Part shown: piece after piece, positions 1 to 11,865 of the stretch
How the letters are laid out: each line of letters opens with the position of its first letter
Numbering within the stretch: the first letter of the stretch is position 1
From: Promerops cafer
Taxonomy: Eukaryota; Chordata; Aves; Passeriformes; Nectariniidae
Direction of reading: 5' to 3'
Length of the DNA: 64,000 bases
NCBI GenBank assembly: GCA_013398275.1
Contig: VZSE01010145.1
Location: 372,001 to 436,000, forward strand
Position numbers and translations under genes: made by a program
The notes under the pieces: generated by a model
Databases searched by the model: none
What the model saw: only the letters and a program-made list of their open reading frames with translations
What the model was told of the DNA's origin: nothing

Positions 1-2152
1 AAAGTTTTCAAGGTTGAATTTGCTAAAAATAGTGACAACTTGCATTACCTGGAATTAATTCACACTGTTCATTTTACTGGTAACCAGGGGAGAGATACAG
101 GCAAGTTAATGTCCCTCTGTTTCACAATGATTCAGTGGGACTAGAAAACCTGTTATTTAGGAGATAATTTTACTTTGCCGTTGAGGTTACAAGGCAGTAA
201 ATGGCTCCTTGCTGTATCCTCAGAGTTTACCCAGCTCATTTATGAGGCTATTTATTGCCCAGTGTGCTTAGAACCAAGCTAAATTATCACTACAGTATCA
301 AATCTACATTAACTCCCCTCCCTTTCCATTCATCCCTTCCTTTATTTCTTTTATCTCTCTTTCCCCACCAGATATAGCAAAGTGCTTACTTCCTCTGTAT
401 TGCTTTTCAAAATAGAATCAGAGCAAATCATATTAAAAGAGCAAAACATTTTACATGTTAATTGCTGATGGTTTTTATTAGTTCCTTGATTTTAATTGGT
501 TAAAATTTTGTAGGTTTTTTTTTTTCTTGGGGGAAAAAATGTGCTCTTGGTACAATCAGTTTCGTTAGAAGGATAATTAATTGCTCGTACATAAGTGAAG
601 TGGTTCACTTATTCTGTTTTGGATCACAACCAACTTATAAAATCCTATTTATATGAAAATTGTCCAAACTTAAAATTCCCTTATGATAGTGGAAAATATT
701 CTTGTAACAGTCCAGATACCTTTGCTTTCTCTCAAGTTGGATAAACACTGGCCAAGTGGTTGCAGGGTTGTGATACTTGCTATATTTTACTGATACAGAA
801 AGTTTCTTCTGTAGTTTGTGAGATTTTTTCTGAGCATTTTATGCTGTGATATCACTTGGTAGAAATGGTTTACATGTACTTTTCCTTGTGTACCACTTGT
901 AGACCATAGTTTTAAAAGTTCAGCTTCCTTGGTGTCTCTTTCTTGGTACCCCACAGATTTGCTCCTTATTTAAAATGCCTTTTGACAGCTGCCTGCCATA
1001 CAGCTAACATGGGCAACTGATAGCCAGAATATAACCAATTTGACAGGTGTTGTGGGCAGCAGTCATGGAATGAAGTAGCAGCTCTGTGAAAAATTCATAT
1101 GGGATCAGCTATCACTAGGCCCTAGGCCTTTATTTAGGAATATTGCAGACCTGAACAACTTCTTCTGAAGGCAAAAACATTATGTTGGCTTTTACAGTTT
1201 TTTTTTCATGAACACTTTCATTTTCACTTGGGAAAAAAAATTCTCTTCCTAAATCAGTTCATGTCTGTAGGTGATTGCAGCAGAGCTGCAGCTGAAGCCC
1301 AGTCACCCTAAAAACCTTCAACCTGTTTTAAAGCAGTTCTTAGCTGACTTCAGTGAGGCTGCTCTTGACTTTTGCAATTTACCCCTGACACCCAGCAAGT
1401 ACTGGAAACTCATCTGTAAAATTTAGTCCTTATAAAAAGTAATTTAAAGTTATTTAAAGTAATGTGCTATTTATAATTGCACACCAGGTGGGAACAAGAA
1501 TCAGGCACAGGCTTTCAGGTGGTTTAATCCAAAAGATAGAAGCCCTTTCCAAAGGGATCTGATGATGGGGTCCATCAGTAACACCTTCCCAATTTCCAGA
1601 CTTTCTACATTGACATTCATGGTTACAGTGGTTTTCTGTTGGGCTCATCTCTTTAGGTAAGCCCAAAGTGACTTGAATTTAGTAAATTTATCTTTCTAAT
1701 TTGCAGATTATAACAAGAGTAATGTTAAGCAGATGTGATTTAATTTTGAGCATCATTGATACGCCACTGGGAGATGTTCCTAATGTGGATATGTAATGTC
1801 AAATACTCTGTTCAAGTGCCCACAGACAAAGCCAATATGCCCTCTCAGTGTGGGAGGGCATTTGTGAGTGGGTATAAAGGAGAATAAACTGGCAACACCA
1901 CAGGGATGCCAATGTGGCAGGGTGTAACCCCTTTATTTCAGCAACGCTGACCTGCTCCTATCAGACTTACACTCCCGTGTGGAACATACACAGCTTTAAT
2001 CATTTGGAGGCATATGTTAGCAATTATATTAGCTCTTTGGACTGAAATGTAGCTTTAGCAATAATTCCAATTGATCTGGAGTTCTTTTTTTTTAAGGGAA
2101 GAGAAGAAATTCTGACTTGTAGATGATTCATGGAAGGAAAGAGTGGGGTTTA
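1..2152. other. Unannotated AT-rich single-copy DNA
   Basis: No gene, RNA or repeat family recognised. The longest open frame is a 70-codon minus-strand frame at 1454-1666 with no recognisable domain. Short T and A runs (about 518-527 and 1201-1206) are the only low-complexity sequence. Confidence 0.6.
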
Positions 2153-2412
2153 TTTTTTTTGCTTTAATCAGAAGGAGGGTAGGTTTACATTAGATATTAG
2201 GAAAACATCCCTTGCTCTGAGGGTGGTGAGCCACTGGGAACAGGTTTCCAAGAGAAGCTGTGGCTGCCCCATCCCTGGAAGTGCTCAAGGCCAGGCTGGA
2301 TGGAGCTCAGAGCAACCTAACCAGGGCTAGTGGAAGTTGTTCCTCCCATGGCAGGGGGTTGGAACTTGATGTGTAATGTCCCTTCAAACCTGAAGCATTC
2401 TGTGATTCTCTA
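2153..2412 (+). repeat. CR1 LINE 3' end, plus strand
   Basis: The sequence follows the CR1 3' region in order: a run matching 'gagggtaggtttacattaga', then the 'gagggtggtgag' block, 'ccatccctggaagtgctcaa', 'ggccaggctggatgg', 'gcagggggttggaact', and a terminal 'attctgtgattct' that is a diverged form of the CR1 octamer tail. It is 5'-truncated, as nearly all CR1 copies are, and keeps no coding sequence. Scattered substitutions (for example 'ccttcaaacctgaagc' where younger copies read 'cttccaacccagacc') suggest an old copy. The open frames inside it are chance. Confidence 0.93.
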
Positions 2413-5239
2413 CAAGGTGAGGGTTATTTCCACCATTGTTGACAAAGGTTGTGTGTGTATCACCCAAAGACTGAACAAAAGATCTCCAGAGTTGCCACTG
2501 GAGGGGTGGGCAGGGGAGCTGCTCCAACTGCTGTGTGCTCCACTTCCTATTCCCCATCTCAAAACGTGGGTGTGATTAGGAGAACACATAATTGCAAGAG
2601 GACACTGAACAGCCAGCTGTGGCTGGGGAGGCTGCATTCCAGAACACAGGCATGGCTTCTTTTTGGTCATGTCCCTGTACTGTGTAATTAAATTTTCATT
2701 GAATGGCTGACTCTGACTATTATAATGTAATCACTTAGAGCTCTTGCGTGTAATTCATTAGAACAATAATGAGTTTCAATGAACAGGCTCCCCACCAGTG
2801 ATGAACTCTGAATGATTTCTACAATGAAAATTAATTTGGGAGGGTGGCAGATATAAGACAGATCATGGCATTCTCAAGATCTGTGCATACCTAAGTATAA
2901 ATAATAAACACCCCTCAGGCAAATGTGAAATGTTGCAGATTTTTGTGCAGATGTTGTCAGAGGAGCTTCTCTGCATTCTGGTACTTTCTGGTACTAAGCA
3001 AGAGCTGCCTCATCACTCCAGTTGTTGCATTTTTTGCCTTTATTATTTGATTCTCCATAGCACAATTTTTGATAGCAAATTTCCCACCAGCCCTGCAAGC
3101 CATTCAGTAGTTTATCTCCAGATTTTCAGGCAGCAAATTTGTTGATGAATCCTACAGATGACCAGGTGGGCTGCTGTTACACCCTACTCACTCAAACCTC
3201 CAACCAAACCCAAGTTCTTTTGCTTGGGCAGATGCAAAGGACAAAACTTCAACCAAATATTCTCAAGAGGTAAAAATACACGAAAGCTTACTGGCAGACT
3301 GTAGAAAACTAAGTAACATTGGCAAAAGAATAAACACAACACAATGTCACTTATCACAGCAAAGATTCAGCCCACTGAACATAGAAACCCATTCAATGTT
3401 ATGTTCTGTGAGAAGATTAGAAGAAGAAGAGAGGGAGAAAAACTGAAGGACAGGAAAACTACAGAAGACCAGAGCTGCCTGTTAGCCTTCCTGTGGAGTG
3501 CTGGTTTGCCCAGGAGCACTGCTCCCTAGGCTCTACATGTCCCCAGATGTAGAGAGCTGAGCAGCCTGCCACCTGGGCAAGCAGGAGCCAAAAAATCTGA
3601 GTAGCATATTTAGGTTCAGATTGTTCTACCTTGAGAACATTTTGGAATTTTCAAACTAGAGCTGTATTTGTGGGGAAAAGAAAAGGGAAAAAAAAAAAAA
3701 GCTTTTGGCTTTTCAGCATTTTTCTTGTGTTGGGAGTTCCATTTTTATGCAATCTCTGTGGTTGAATTATTAATGCCTTGGCAACACAAGCTTTAGAAAG
3801 GACCAAGAATTGCAAATAAATTAAGAGGCAATTTTTTTCATCTGGCTATCTTTGATTTCGCATGCAAAAATAAAAACAAAATATTTTTCAAAATAGGTAT
3901 TGCTGCAGAAAATTCTATTTGTAATGCATTTTTAAAATCTCTCTGAGAAAACCCAAAAGGCTGAAAGATGCAGTTTCTACATATTTAGATTTTTCTGTGG
4001 AAAATGGGAGTTTTTATACTCTGCCTTGACTTGATTCCATTGAAGTATTAACCACACAGTTGCAGTCTTGCAATGCAGAAATCTGCCTTTCAAATGGATG
4101 AGGAAGTCTTGGGAAGGAGACATGGGTTGAAAAATATGCAGTTTTCAGATAGTTTGTGTTTCATGATTGCAAGAAAACTTTCCATAATGCTTCCCATATT
4201 TGGAGGCAAATAAATGATGGAATAAATCTGGAATACTGAGCCCTGTATACAGAGTGGCTGGATTGGATCTCTGTTCTAGGATCTGCCCCCAGAAAATTTA
4301 GCTCATGTCCTGACTGAGTTCCAGTTTAGGTATTACAGCATTATCCTGTTTGTGATTCTTATCGCTGGGCTCAAGTCAGAGAACAAGACCATGAGGGTCT
4401 TGCTGATGGTGCAGAAAAAAGGAATTATGTTACAGACCATAAGATGGAGGGAAATAAGTGCTTGAGGCAACTTTTAAAACATCTCTGTCCTGCAAAGAAT
4501 TTCTGTCCTGGTTTGTTGCTGCTTCCAAAAGGTTACTTTAAAAAGCTAGCAGCTGCCACTGCGGCCGAGTTGAGGCAATTCTAATTCTGTATTTGGACAG
4601 ATAAAGATGAGTTGAGTGCTGAACTGGATGGTAGCCTAGGTGCAAGCAATCATGAGCTGATCTTATTTTGTGCAATGCAGCATTATATTCTTATAGAAAC
4701 TCTTCTAAAAACCCAGTTTCCCAAAGCAGAAAACAATCAGGGGCAAAATTGAGTGGGAGAAAAATTTGAACTCGAGAATATGCATGATAATTAGGAATTG
4801 TTTAGGAATGCTTTATTAGATACAAAAGACAAACAAACAAACTCCAAAGCCAGGTCTGCAATCAAGAAAGGTTTCTATGGCTAAAAAAATCCAGCTAAAA
4901 TAGAAGAAGGAAATTACAACCCCGTTATGAAAAAAAAACCCCAAACCATAACAACAGTACATAGCAAATGAAAAAAGGAGAAACCCATCATAGGGACACA
5001 AACTAACATTTAGGAAAGAAAATCAGCAGCTAGAAAAAAACTAAATGCATCAATCAAGACCCCTCTGCATTCAAGAGGATGCAAAAATCAGGAAAGAAGG
5101 AAGAACAAATCAGGTCGTAGTAGGTATCTTAGTATTGGATAAAGATGACAAAATTTTCTAGTAATGTACATCAAGATGTAATAGATATTTTATAATTGGA
5201 AAGAAGTAGGATTATATTTTACCATGATACTGAAATACC
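2413..5239. other. Unannotated AT-rich DNA with a short A tract
   Basis: No gene recognised. A 13-base A run lies at 3688-3700. A purine-rich stretch at about 4810-5130 leads into the LINE relic downstream and may be its eroded 5' part, but I could not match it to anything. Confidence 0.5.
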
Positions 5240-5665
5240 TTCAGCTAATATTTAGGAGATTAAACAGCAATAGTTAAAGCCAATTATTAAAAGAATTGGC
5301 CAAGGAGTGTCTTGAAGTAAAATTGTGGACACTGAATTAATCTTTAAAGATGGGCAAAATGCCAGAGTACTGGGAAAAAAGGCAATGTGGTTAGAATAAT
5401 TAAAAAAGAAATTAAATAAATTGAAATAGGCTGAGTAAGTTAAGATAGGGATCCTAGAAAAAATGTGGAATACCTGAAGTGGACATTGCCAAATAAAGGG
5501 TGCAATGATGGGTGCCTTATTACTGCCTGTCAGAATGATTGTATGTAAAAAAAAGGCTTTCTCAAGCATCCCTGATGTTCTCTTAATTTTGTTGTGTATT
5601 ATAACAACACAGTTGTCTTGATTCAGAAGTTATTATAAATATTTGACATAGTCCTGCAGGGAAAA
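5240..5665 (+). pseudogene. Degenerate LINE reverse-transcriptase relic (CR1/L3-like)
   Basis: This is a fossil non-LTR retrotransposon reading rightwards. At about 5362-5390 a frame gives PEYWEKRQC, which resembles the 'P..W..A.V' start of the LINE reverse-transcriptase domain. At about 5448-5468 the sequence reads as GILEKM, matching the conserved 'GKILE' that follows. At about 5615-5656 'gtcttgattcagaag' followed by 'atttgacatagtcctgca' is a decayed version of the motif-A block that encodes LDFSKAFDTV in intact elements. The order and rough spacing of the three blocks fit the family. Stops and frameshifts are everywhere and no frame survives. The family label (CR1/L3 group) is inference from the motifs. 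A profile search of the six-frame translation would be decisive. Confidence 0.5.
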
Positions 5666-8041
5666 ATATATCACAACCCTAAAATAAGTCATATTAATCT
5701 AAATAAATTTATATTAAATAAAATCCATATTAAATGAATTAGGCTCTTATAAAATTGTCTCCAAAGGAAAAAAGAATGGGCATTGCCACCCAGAGAAGGG
5801 ATTTATAAGGTTGGGTTTGGTTAGTTGGAAGCTTTTGTCTGGAAAACACGAAACAAGTCCTGCCTGAGCTCTCTTTGTGAAGTGAAAGGCTGTGAGGGAA
5901 GCAGTTCACCTCTTCCACTGAGAGCTGGATACTGTGACCTAACGAGCATGTTTAAGCACACATGCCTTTTCATACTGTTAAATGCATGTTCTTTGGTCCA
6001 AAACGAATGCAAATCATGTTTACAGTTTCAAGGTCTCTTAATGCAGCACACAACAGCAATAAGAACTCTTTAGAATAAATAAAAACTGGTTTATGTGAAA
6101 CTTGAGTAAAAAACCCCAAATTATCTTTAGCTCTATATGCCCAAACTTTTCTGTATGAATAGGAATCTGAAATTGCCATTGTATTCAAGATTAGTGAGAC
6201 TATTTAAAGAAAGAGGACTAAAACTGGGAAAAAAAAAAATTAAAAAGTGATCAGGAAAGGACGTTTCTTAGAAACTTCAGAAGCACAGATTATCAGGTTA
6301 TTTAAGACAAGGCTAAGGGAGATTGTTGGTCCTGAGCATCTGCATAAAGAAAAGAATATTGGGAGACAGGTGGTTATCTAATAAAATTAAGTAACTGAAC
6401 AAATGGTACTGCAAGATCCAGTAGCTAGAAAATTGAAAGCCCATGTCGGTGAGATTTGAACTGCAGAGCAGTTTGAACAGCCATTGCAACCATTTCTATA
6501 AGGGTGCCGTAGTTCATCACCTGAAGCTTTTCAGTCCAGGATATTTTCATACTTACAGGTTGTATTTAAAGTTTACTGGACAAGTTTCTGTGAAGTTCCA
6601 GAAGTCATTATATTATCTTCTCTCCATTAAAATGTGAAGAGATTGCATCTTGAAATGTTTGACTTTGTTGCAAAACCGTTTGGCTGTTTAATCCTAACAT
6701 GGATTTTGCACTAGTTTGATGGATTATACAAACCTCAGAAAAACAATGGATATTCTCATATGGAACCAAATGGAGTCTTCTCTCTGGTTTCTTGCCAACT
6801 CCAGTGACAATCACGAGTTTCAGCTTAGAACTTCAGAAAGGACTGAAGAGGACTAGAGGATGCTGTTAGACAAAGTTTCCTTTTGAAGCTTTTCTGTGGG
6901 TAAAAGGCAGAAACAAAAGCAAGACAAGTATTTGTTTGCCTTCTCTCTGTCTAACCAGGAGCTGCTCCAGTATTGGGACTGTGTGGAAAGCAGTGAATTC
7001 CCAGCACTCCCAGTATGTAAATGCAAGAAGTCACATGTGGGTTGCTCTTTTCTGTAGTTCTGGAGCACATTTTGTGGCCAAATGCGGAGGCAGTTAAAGG
7101 GATGCTGAAATAAACGACTCCAGAGGTATCAGGAGGATGAACTCTGTTGGTAGATATTAATGATTAGTTATCATGGACAGAAATGGGGCATATTCTTCTG
7201 GGCAGAGCTTTGATCTCTTTGCTGTCTGAGAGAGTTCACTGAAAACTTGTCCTGGTGTCCCTGCACAGTGCAGATCTAAGGTGGAGCTTAAGCACCCTGC
7301 AATGCTGAAGATGTTTTTAGTAACAGCCTATTGTATGAAGGAGATTTTCTGGGTCTGAGTGTGAAACAAGAGTCAAGCAAAAGAAATCGAATGGTTTAGT
7401 GTTAAGAGTAGAATTCAGTTTAATATTTTCTCACTCTACGTGTTTTTCTTTTTCAGCAGTACACTTTAATAGTTTCCTTACACAAGGTGTGATTCTCTTA
7501 TGAATTTCCCTGGAAGGGGTATGGCATGTGGCTGCCAGCAGGGATTCTCCTGTGTCCCCGTTTCCACCACTCCCAGAAATGCATGAATTTGCAGTAATAG
7601 GGGCTTCATATGACAAATCCCTTCTCTGATTGTAGCAAAGCCCTGCTATCTTACAGATGGACCAGTTGAAATCAAGTGAACATGTAAATATACTGACTTC
7701 TTTCTGTCCTTCCCTACTTTAGTCTTCTCCTGTCTTTAGTGATTGTCTTCCTCCTTGGTCTTGCAAGCAGGCAAGAAATGAATACTGAATTTATGGGGGT
7801 GTTCCCATGGGGGTTTATTTCATACACACTTACTAACATGACTAAGACTTTAAACCACAGAACTTCTAAATGCCTGGCTGGGTTTTATTGGGGGTTGAGA
7901 TGGCCAAAGCCACCAGGTCTTTGGGTTTACATGCAAGGAGTGAACTCCATCATACTGGTGGTCCCTTCCAGTTGCTATGAAGTCATGGGGACAAAGATGC
8001 TTGCACAAAATTGATGATTAAATGCTTTGTTGTACTTAAAT
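5666..8041. other. Unannotated single-copy DNA
   Basis: No gene or repeat family recognised. All open frames are under 95 codons, overlap one another on opposite strands and show no domain. Confidence 0.55.
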
Positions 8042-8276
8042 TAGGATTAGTTAGGGGATGAATTTAGGAGGAAACTCTTCCCCGTGAGGGTGGTGAGGCC
8101 CTGGCACAGGGTGCCCAGAGCAGCTGTGGCTGCCCCACCCCTGCAGTGTCCAAGGCCAGGTTGGATGGGCTCTCAGCAACCTGGGACAGTGGAAGGTGTC
8201 CCTGCCCGTGGCAGAGGGTTGGAATGAGATGGTCTTTAATGTCCCTTCCAACCCAGACCGTTCTATGATTCTATGA
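8042..8276 (+). repeat. CR1 LINE 3' end, plus strand
   Basis: This is a well-preserved CR1 tail: 'ccgtgagggtggtgaggccc', 'gcccagagcagctgtggctg', 'aggccaggttggatgggctc', 'ggaaggtgtccctgcccgtg', 'ggtctttaatgtcccttcca', ending in 'ttctatgattctatga', two clean copies of the octamer-type terminus. It is among the least diverged of the CR1 copies here. It is truncated at the 5' side after roughly 235 bases and has no coding capacity. The minus-strand frame across it at 8051-8251 is an artefact of the repeat. Confidence 0.96.
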
Positions 8277-11200
8277 ATTTTTTATATTTTAAAAGTATGT
8301 ATTGTTTCATGCATCTCTGTGAGTCTGCAGTGCATCTCCAAGAAACAGCACTATTTACAACATTCTGTCTGTCTCTGTAGGGTCCTGCTGTGTTTATTTG
8401 AGGCTGGACAGATGTGATCTTTTTCATTTCAGAAAAATACTGAAGCAGATCCATAAGCTTAGGAGTTTCTAATCTATTTAGTGAAGAGAACACCATAACT
8501 TTTCTTAAAGGGTCAAGAAATAAGACAAGTAACCAAAATCTCCTTGCATTTAATTCCCATAGATACTCTGAAACCAAAGAGTTGGGAACTAAAGCTCCAT
8601 TTTAGGAATTACTTCTTTAATTTTTCTGTTAAATAGATCTTTTGATAATGTTCAGAGAGCTTTTAAACTATTTTATTTTCCTTTCAGGTCAATGTGAGGT
8701 TTGCCTAGTGGTCAGCTTTTTAAGCTATTGCACTTCCTATTTAAATGGGAACATAAAGATCATTACATCGCAATTGGCACACATCAGGGTTCCCTCCTAT
8801 TTTACCACCAGTTGAGATTTTAGAGTTTTTTGAGCTGTTCAGGGGTTGAAAAGAAACCCAAAGAAATCATTTTATCTAGCTGAAGATAACTGATTTTTTC
8901 ACAGGAAAGGTAAATGAAACCAATGTATTTTGCATAATGAAACAGATGACAAACTGGGCAAACTGATCTATTAATGAGCTTCCTGTAAAGCAAGAATGCA
9001 GGAAAATGAGCAAGGAGCAGAAGAAATCACTCTGATCTTCACATTTAACAACCACTTTTAATCAAAGAGTATTCTAGGATACATGGATTCTTCAGCTGCC
9101 TTGAATGGTCAGCACTATATGAATTAAAAAAGGAGTTGAAAGGTTTAAATGTAAACCTCATTAGAAGAAACTTATTCAGGTGTGCAATATTATTATTTGG
9201 AGGGAAACTTATCTACTTATCTGTCAGGTGTTAAAGTGCTGTCAGTCAGGGATGGCAGTTTGCAATGCTAAGAAAGAATCACAGACAAGAAGAGGTGGGT
9301 CTGATGTGGCCACACAAAAATTTGGTTCCTTCTTCCTTTGAGTGTTCATTGTCTTTGTGACAGTTCTTCCTCATCCACTTTGCCATAAGTTACCTCCAAA
9401 AACAGAGCTAAAGAGTCCTGAAATGAAGGGGGGCCTTGCCCATTACTCAGCTTGGCTTTGATCAACTCTCTGCCAATGTAATTTGTAGTCCTGTTCTTTG
9501 CTGAGTGCTTTTATGGAAGCTTCTTTGACTGCTGGGGCTGCAGTCTTTGGGCTGGTTGCATGGAGAAAAGACCTTTGCTCCTGCAAGGCAAGTGCCACGT
9601 GTCCACCCTGCCCAGTGAGCCTGCAGAAGTGTCCCTGCAAGCATCCTCTGCCTGGGGAGAGCTGTTCCAGTGCTGCTGCTTGCACTGGAGCCAGCTGCAG
9701 CTGCATCCCAGCTTTGAGCCCTCTGGACTTAGGGTGAGCTGCCCCTTCAGAGGAGGTTGCTGATGGACACAGACTGCTGGTCTTTTCTCAGCCAGGACCT
9801 GGCCTCTCGGGTGCTCTGGCACCCACTGTGCTCCCTGCTGCACAAATACCATTCAATAGTGCATTTCAATAGTCATAAGATTCCTATCCCTATGGTGTCT
9901 AAGCACCATCTAGAAAGTAAGGTTATCAAAATAATAAATCTAATTCTCAGCTTCCCTCAGAGGAGCTGAGACTTGATATCTGGCAATTGTTGATACAGAA
10001 GTTAAACCCAAGTGCTGTTACTGAAGATACAGACAGTGGAGAGACTGCTTTTGTTTGAAGTTATACAAGCCAGCTAAGTATCAAATAATGAAGCCTATAA
10101 CAAAGATCTGGGACTTCAAAACACTTCCCAGTACGTTGCTGCCTAAGCCAGCCATCAGTCTGCCCAGAGAAGCACTAAATATGATGCAAGAACTAAGAAA
10201 AGGAGGAAGGCAGGCAATGCTGTTTCTTCCTTTCAGCCACTTGCTGTTTTGGCTGCTGTTCTCACCCCAGATGTGGCCAAACCTCAGAAATGAGGTGTGG
10301 ATTTATTTGGCCTGATAACTGGTCTGTTTGTGAAGACTTTTGTCTCTGCTCCTTCTTTCAGCTTAGCCATCATCCTTCTTCTCAGGTACATATAAACCTT
10401 GAATTAAAAGTGAAGCTACTGCTAGACAAAGAGAATATGGCATAATTTATTTCTAGTATAGGCTGACACTTTACTCCACAATATTTTGAAGGCCAGATCC
10501 TAGAAAAGCATGAAGAAGGAAAAATGTTAGTCCTAGTTAGTATTCTAACAACTTAGTAGTAAATGTTTTACTGGTTTTTACAATGTGATAGATTCTGATT
10601 GTGATTTCCACTGAAAGGAAAAAGCAGCTGTTTGGAAGGACATCATATTTCAGCTCGTTTTTATTTACTGGTTATATTTAGAAGGCGCAATAAGTTTTGC
10701 TTCTTGGTCCATTTTCCATTCAGAAAAAAAGGAAGAGGTATACGAATAGTTTCTGGTATTTAGGTTAGAGGTGTGGCTTTTTTTGTTCTCTGAGAAATTG
10801 CGTTTTTCCTTACTGAAGGATAAACAACAGCAGCAGCAACAATAGTAATGACAAATGTTGATTCTGTTAATAACTCCCCCTTTGTAGTGCAATGCTGACT
10901 GGGAAAATAGGTTCCCCTTACACTGCAGAAAAATTCTAGCACCTTTACAAACCTGTGAGAGCTGGACTGTTACTGGATGCAGCCCAGGATTTGTTCTGGC
11001 TTTAGTACAGGTTTGGAGAAGGACTGCTCATGATGCAAATGGGCATGGTTGCATGGATTTTAATTAGCTGAAGTTAGGCTGTGTTTAGCCACCAAGGTGT
11101 TGAACATGGTTTTTCCATACCTGTAATAGCAAAGTCATGCTCATGCCGTGTACACTGTCCTTCTACAGAAGGGAATGAGTTTCCTGCTTGGATGCCTTTT

Positions 11201-11811
11201 AGTGTTTACTTCAGAAAGCACACAGGCAACTAAGAAAATTTCAAAAAAGGTCAGCTTTTGATTTTCTTTATGTTTTGGTGGTATGGATCTTTTGATGTTA
11301 TGTTTTTTGGTTTTTGACTTTTTTGGTTTCCTTTAAACTCCCCACAGAAAATCAGCTGTGCTTGTTTGGGTTTTTTCCTAGAGTGAATTTCATGTCTGCA
11401 CAGTTACATATACTCAAATATTCTCATTAGAGAATTATTATTTTTAGAATTACAATGCAAATTGAATCTCAGATTGGTCTGAGCCTCCAGCATAGCTGCA
11501 TATTGAATGAAATGCCTCTACTCACAGGACTGCATTTGAATACATCTTATGCTTTGTATGTGTTTAATTCTGCACAGGGAAGACCTTGTTGCTTGAGGGT
11601 GAAAGGAAATCAATTTTTACAGTGATTCCTGCATTAAAGACAGATGTGTCAGAGGTCATTCTTGATCCATACGCTGTCATTGTTTATTCATGGGGGATAA
11701 GGTAGTTCTTAAGTTAGAAGAGAAATTTTCCATTAGGATTTAATGCAGCAGCTAAAGATATAAAAGCCTAATGTCTTAGTGCACTCTGGGAAAGTGGGGA
11801 ATTTAAGTTAT
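8277..11811. other. Unannotated DNA, GC-richer patch at 9.5-9.85 kb
   Basis: No gene recognised. At 9443-9852 base composition rises and five overlapping frames open on both strands (up to 113 codons). This is expected when stop codons become rarer, and none has a recognisable domain. A short CAG/CAA-rich run lies at about 10828-10843. Confidence 0.5.
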
Positions 11812-11865
11812 TACAGAATCACAGCAAGGTCTTGGGGGCCTCTGTCACAATGATTTGGTGTCATC
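11812..11865 (-). repeat. Possible CR1 3'-end fragment, minus strand
   Basis: 'ttacagaatcacag' followed by 'cttgggggcctctgt' resembles the reverse-complemented end of a CR1 copy (octamer tail, then 'ggttggaagggacctctg'). Only about 50 bases can be followed, so this could be chance. Confidence 0.3.
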
